The translations under genes were made by a program, and so were the position numbers. From the NCBI GenBank assembly GCA_040268355.1, contig JAWRIT010000028.1, forward strand, positions 1-34,933: a DNA stretch of 34,933 bases, in the 5' to 3' direction. Below the pieces are notes generated by a model, which did not search any database, had not been told where the DNA came from, and saw only the letters and a program-made list of their open reading frames with translations. Source of the DNA: UBA1367 sp040268355. Lineage in GTDB: Bacteria > Actinomycetota > Coriobacteriia > Coriobacteriales > Atopobiaceae. Positions 32,057 through 34,933 of this stretch are shown here, in pieces. Numbering within the stretch: the first letter of the stretch is position 1; every line of letters begins with the position of its first letter.

Positions 32057-34273
32057 CTACGCCTCGTGATGCCTGCGGGGCTGGCGGTTGCCACGCGGGC
32101 CATCGCCCGGCTTGCGGGTGCGCGTCGCGCCGGCACCCGGCTTCCTGCCGCCCTCATGCTTGCGCGGAGCGGCGCTCGGCGCCTCGGGCTTGTCGAGCCG
32201 GTCGAGCGAGATCTTGCCCTTCTCGTCGACCTCGAGCACCTTGACGCGCACCTCGTCGCCGACGGAGAGCACGTCCTCCACCTTGTCGACGCGACCCTGG
32301 GCGACGCGCGAGATGTGCAGCAGCCCGTCCTTGCCGGGAAGCAGCTCGACGAAGGCGCCGAAGGCCTGGATGCCTACGACCCGTCCGGTGTAGACCTCCC
32401 CCACCTCGGGGACCTTGACGATGGCACGGATGCGCTCCGCCGCCTCGTCGCCGGCACCGCCGACGCCGGCGATGAAGACGGTGCCGTCCTCCTGGATGTC
32501 GACCGTGGCGCCGGTGTCGTCCTGGATGCCGCGAATGACCTTGCCGCCACTGCCGATGACGTCGCGGATCTTGTCCGTCGGGATGGCGAGGCTGATGATC
32601 TGCGGAGCGGTGCCCTTGGTGGCCTCGCGCGGCGCGGGGATGGCCTCCATCATGGCGTCGAGGATGTGCATGCGGCCCTCGTGGCTCTGGGCGAACGCCT
32701 CCCGGAAGATCTCGGTGGTAAGGCCGGTCGCCTTGTTGTCGAGCTGCATGGCCGTGATGCCCTTGGTCGTGCCGCAGACCTTGAAGTCCATGTCGCCCAG
32801 GAAGTCCTCGAGACCCTGGATGTCGGACAGGACGACCGTCTTGCCCTCCTCCTGGATGAGGCCCATGGCCACGCCGGAGACGGGGCGCTTGATGGGGACG
32901 CCGGCGTCCATGAGGGCGAGCGTGGATCCGCAGGTCGACGCCATCGAGGAGGAGCCGTTGGACTCCATCACCTCGGAGACCACGCGGATGGTGTAGGGGA
33001 ACTCCTCCTCGGAGGGGATGACCGGCAGCAGCGCGCGCTCGGCCAGGGCGCCGTGCCCCAGCTCGCGACGCTTGGGGGCGCCCATGCGACCCGTCTCGCC
33101 CGTGCAGAAGGGAGGGAAGTTGTAGTGGTGGATGTAGCGCTTGCCGTCGACCGGCTCGATGGTGTCAAGGCGCTGCCACTCGTTCAGCATGCCCAGGGTG
33201 GCCACGGAGAGCACCTGGGTCTGGCCGCGTTGGAAGAGGCCGGAGCCATGCACGAGCGGGAGGTAGTCGGGCTTGACCATGAGCGGGCGGATCTCCGTGG
33301 CGCCTCGCCCGTCCACGCGCTCGCCGGTGTTGACCACCATCAGGCGCATCGCGTGCTTCTCGAGGCCCTTGAGCTCGACCGTCAGCTCGCGCGCCCACAG
33401 CTGCTGCTCCTCGTCGGAGAACTCGGCACGGACACGCGCCTTGAGCTCCTCGACCTTGCCGATGCGCGACTCCTTGTCCGCGTCATGCAGGGCCGCGGAC
33501 ATCTCGTCCATGTGCGCGAAGACGCGGTCGTGGACCTCGGCCACCGGCTCGTCGAGCACGTACTCGCGCTGTGGGAAGTCGCCGTTTGCCGCACGCACCT
33601 TGTCAAAGAAGATCTGCTGCTGCTCGCAGAAGGCGGCGATGGCCTTCTGGCCGAACATCATGGCCTCGAGCATCTCCTCCTCGGAGATCTCCTCGGCGCC
33701 GGCCTCGAGCATGCTGATGAAGTCGCCCGTGCCCGCCAGCTCCAGGTCGAGATCGGAGTTGTCGCGCTCCTCGTAGGTGGGGTTGACCAGCAGCTCATGG
33801 GTGTCGCGGTCGCGACCGATGCGCACGCAGGCGAGCGGTCCCTCGAAGGGGACGCCACCTGTGGTGAGCGCGGCGCTGGCGCCCATGGTGCAGATCACGT
33901 CGATCGGGTTGGCCTGGTCGGCCACGAGTGAGGTCGCCACGACCTGGACCTCGTTGCGGAAGCCGTCGGGGAACGACGGGCGCAGCGGGCGGTCGATCAT
34001 GCGGGCGGTGAGGGTGCCCTTCTCGGAGGGACGCGCCTCGCGCTTGAGGTAGCCGCCGGGGATGCGACCCACCGCGTACATCTTCTCGATGAAGTCGACC
34101 GTCAGCGGGAAGAAGTCGTAGTCCTTGCGCTCCTTGGAGACGACGACCGTCACGATGGCGGTCGTGTCACCCTGGCGCACCAGGCAGGCGCCCGTCGCCT
34201 GCTTCGCGAGCTCGCCGGTCTCGAGGGCGTAGTGCTTGCCGAAGAGGTCGAACTCGTGTGTAACCTTTGCCAT
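32057..34273 (-). CDS. pnp: Polyribonucleotide nucleotidyltransferase (PNPase)
   Basis: A 738-residue trimeric phosphorolytic 3'-5' exoribonuclease. Two RNase PH cores are visible: residues ~10-140 with the EKMYAVGRIPGGYLKREARPSEKGTLTARMIDRPLRP region, and ~310-545 with NGSSSMASTCGSTLALMDAGVP and the catalytic aspartates in DMDFKVCGT. A KH domain (IPTDKIRDVIGSGGKVI) and an S1 domain (GEVYTGRVVGIQAFGAFVELLPGK) follow. The last ~40 residues are a basic Arg/Lys/Gly/Pro tail, absent from E. coli PNPase. ATG 34273 has a GAGGAA site at slightly long range. It sits 102 nt after rpsO, with two hairpins between. Confidence 0.97.
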   Translation of the reverse strand: MAKVTHEFDLFGKHYALETGELAKQATGACLVRQGDTTAIVTVVVSKERKDYDFFPLTVDFIEKMYAVGRIPGGYLKREARPSEKGTLTARMIDRPLRPSFPDGFRNEVQVVATSLVADQANPIDVICTMGASAALTTGGVPFEGPLACVRIGRDRDTHELLVNPTYEERDNSDLDLELAGTGDFISMLEAGAEEISEEEMLEAMMFGQKAIAAFCEQQQIFFDKVRAANGDFPQREYVLDEPVAEVHDRVFAHMDEMSAALHDADKESRIGKVEELKARVRAEFSDEEQQLWARELTVELKGLEKHAMRLMVVNTGERVDGRGATEIRPLMVKPDYLPLVHGSGLFQRGQTQVLSVATLGMLNEWQRLDTIEPVDGKRYIHHYNFPPFCTGETGRMGAPKRRELGHGALAERALLPVIPSEEEFPYTIRVVSEVMESNGSSSMASTCGSTLALMDAGVPIKRPVSGVAMGLIQEEGKTVVLSDIQGLEDFLGDMDFKVCGTTKGITAMQLDNKATGLTTEIFREAFAQSHEGRMHILDAMMEAIPAPREATKGTAPQIISLAIPTDKIRDVIGSGGKVIRGIQDDTGATVDIQEDGTVFIAGVGGAGDEAAERIRAIVKVPEVGEVYTGRVVGIQAFGAFVELLPGKDGLLHISRVAQGRVDKVEDVLSVGDEVRVKVLEVDEKGKISLDRLDKPEAPSAAPRKHEGGRKPGAGATRTRKPGDGPRGNRQPRRHHEA

Positions 34274-34295
34274 TGCTGTTCTGTTCCTCTCATCT

Positions 34296-34317
34296 CCGCC
34301 TGCCCCTTTGCAGGCGG
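34296..34317 (-). other. Hairpin 2 between rpsO and pnp
   Basis: CCGCCTGC (34296-34303) pairs with GCAGGCGG (34310-34317), 8 bp with a 6-nt loop, just before the pnp ribosome binding site. It is a possible processing or PNPase autoregulation element. Confidence 0.5.
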
Positions 34318-34330
34318 GCCGTCTATATGA

Positions 34331-34355
34331 GGGGAGCGCCCTGTCGGCGCTCCCC
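34331..34355 (-). terminator. Hairpin 1 after rpsO, partial terminator or processing site
   Basis: GGGGAGCGCC (34331-34340) and GGCGCTCCCC (34346-34355) form a perfect 10-bp stem with a 5-nt loop. On the minus strand TCATATAG follows rather than a T-run, so read-through into pnp is likely. Confidence 0.6.
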
Positions 34356-34375
34356 GTCGTGCCACGTGCTTGTGC

Positions 34376-34651
34376 TTACTGGATGTTGTCGCGAATGCCG
34401 AGGCTCTTGATGAGCGAGCGGTACGCCTCGATGTCGCCCTTCTTGATGTAGGACAGCAGGCGACGACGCTTGCCGACGAGCATCAGGAGGCCACGACGCG
34501 TATGGAAGTCCTTCCGGTGGGTCTTCATGTGCTCGGTGAGCTCGCGAATGCGCTCGGAGAGAATGGCGACCTGCACGGCCGCGGAGCCGGTGTCGTTCTC
34601 GTCCTTGCCGTACTGCTTGACCAGCTCGGCCTTGCGTTCCTTGGTGATCAT
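34376..34651 (-). CDS. rpsO: 30S ribosomal protein S15
   Basis: A 91-residue ribosomal protein that binds 16S rRNA and helps assemble the 30S platform. The conserved DTGSAAVQVAILSERIRELTEHMKTHRKD and RRGLLMLVGKRRRLLSYI segments are intact. ATG 34651 with AGGTGG 8 nt upstream is preferred over a GTG at 34663. It is followed by pnp, the classic rpsO-pnp pair. Confidence 0.97.
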   Translation of the reverse strand: MITKERKAELVKQYGKDENDTGSAAVQVAILSERIRELTEHMKTHRKDFHTRRGLLMLVGKRRRLLSYIKKGDIEAYRSLIKSLGIRDNIQ

Positions 34652-34933
34652 CTGACGTTCCACCTTTCTACATGGATTCGCCCCGAACCGAGATGGCCGT
34701 CAAGGTGCTGGCGCGCCTCCAAGTACGGGGTACTGACCGAGCAAGGATAGCATGCCCACGTTCCCGCAGCACGGCGGGGCTCGTTCTGCACAAGACGAAC
34801 ACCGCCTGGATCGGGTCGCTTGGGGCTTCGTGGCTCGATCGAACGTCCCTGAGAACGGGTCGGTCGGGCCGCATGGCTCGTCTGCCGCTGCCACCCCATG
34901 CGCATGAGGCCGGGGCCGCAGGTGGCGGGACGT
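34652..34933. other. Region upstream of rpsO
   Basis: About 280 bp with no supported gene. On the minus strand a TGC-TATCCT extended -10 candidate lies around 34747-34755, without a good -35. AGTAC-GGG-GTACT (34722-34734) can form a small hairpin in the rpsO leader. Nothing else is recognised before the window edge. Confidence 0.3.

Noticed and set aside
30833..33931. A 1032-codon open frame on the + strand opposite rnj and pnp
   Set aside because: It is a high-GC antisense shadow: low-complexity, rich in Arg, Gly, His, Val and Asp, with no domain, while rnj and pnp on the minus strand are fully intact.

Overview
The window is a high-GC, gene-dense bacterial chromosome segment with no complete mobile element and no rRNA, tRNA or CRISPR array that I could find. 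The gene set combines actinobacterial and Firmicutes-like traits. Actinobacterial traits are the GarA/OdhI-like FHA protein followed by an FtsR-like MerR protein, the divergent lexA / LysM-nrdR arrangement, and an ftsK-pgsA-cinA-recA-recX-miaB-miaA-hflX order. Firmicutes-like traits are RNase Y, RNase J and SpoVS. This mix fits the class Coriobacteriia, probably an Olsenella/Atopobium-type organism. That placement is an inference from gene content, not from a search.

Layout. Positions 45-5347 (+) carry a CDP-alcohol phosphatidyltransferase, a D-alanyl-D-alanine carboxypeptidase, a degenerate GcvT-fold protein, RidA, an FHA protein, a MerR regulator and Apt, mostly overlapping or closely spaced. 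A 277-bp gap with a nested inverted repeat (5398-5524) precedes a secreted NlpC/P60 hydrolase (5625-6833). A strong terminator hairpin then separates it from a ClC chloride channel (6972-8552). Positions 8553-9336 form the only long non-coding stretch. It contains a pair of 24-bp inverted repeats and other decayed-looking repeats.

Positions 9337-11896 (-) hold trxB, dut, nrdR and a LysM membrane protein. The last is divergent from lexA and a DUF1624 membrane protein (12068-13544, +). The intergenic region carries two LexA-box-like palindromes just downstream of a good lexA promoter. From 13635 to the right end everything is on the minus strand. In transcription order: rpsO, pnp, rnj, ftsK, a rodZ-like gene, yajQ, rimO, pgsA, cinA, recA (with a LexA box inside its promoter spacer), recX, rny, a GHKL ATPase of unknown role, spoVS, miaB, miaA and hflX.

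How the genes work together. The window joins envelope growth and division (carboxypeptidase, NlpC/P60, FtsK, RodZ-like, LysM division inhibitor candidate), phospholipid head-group synthesis (two CDP-alcohol transferases), the SOS response (lexA, recA, recX, LysM protein), nucleotide supply (dut, nrdR, apt, trxB), RNA decay (RNase J, RNase Y, PNPase) and tRNA/ribosome modification (miaA, miaB, rimO, hflX). The less ordinary parts are the GHKL ATPase between rny and spoVS, the GarA/FtsR pair, the nested repeat at 5398-5524 and the inverted-repeat element at 8768-8927.
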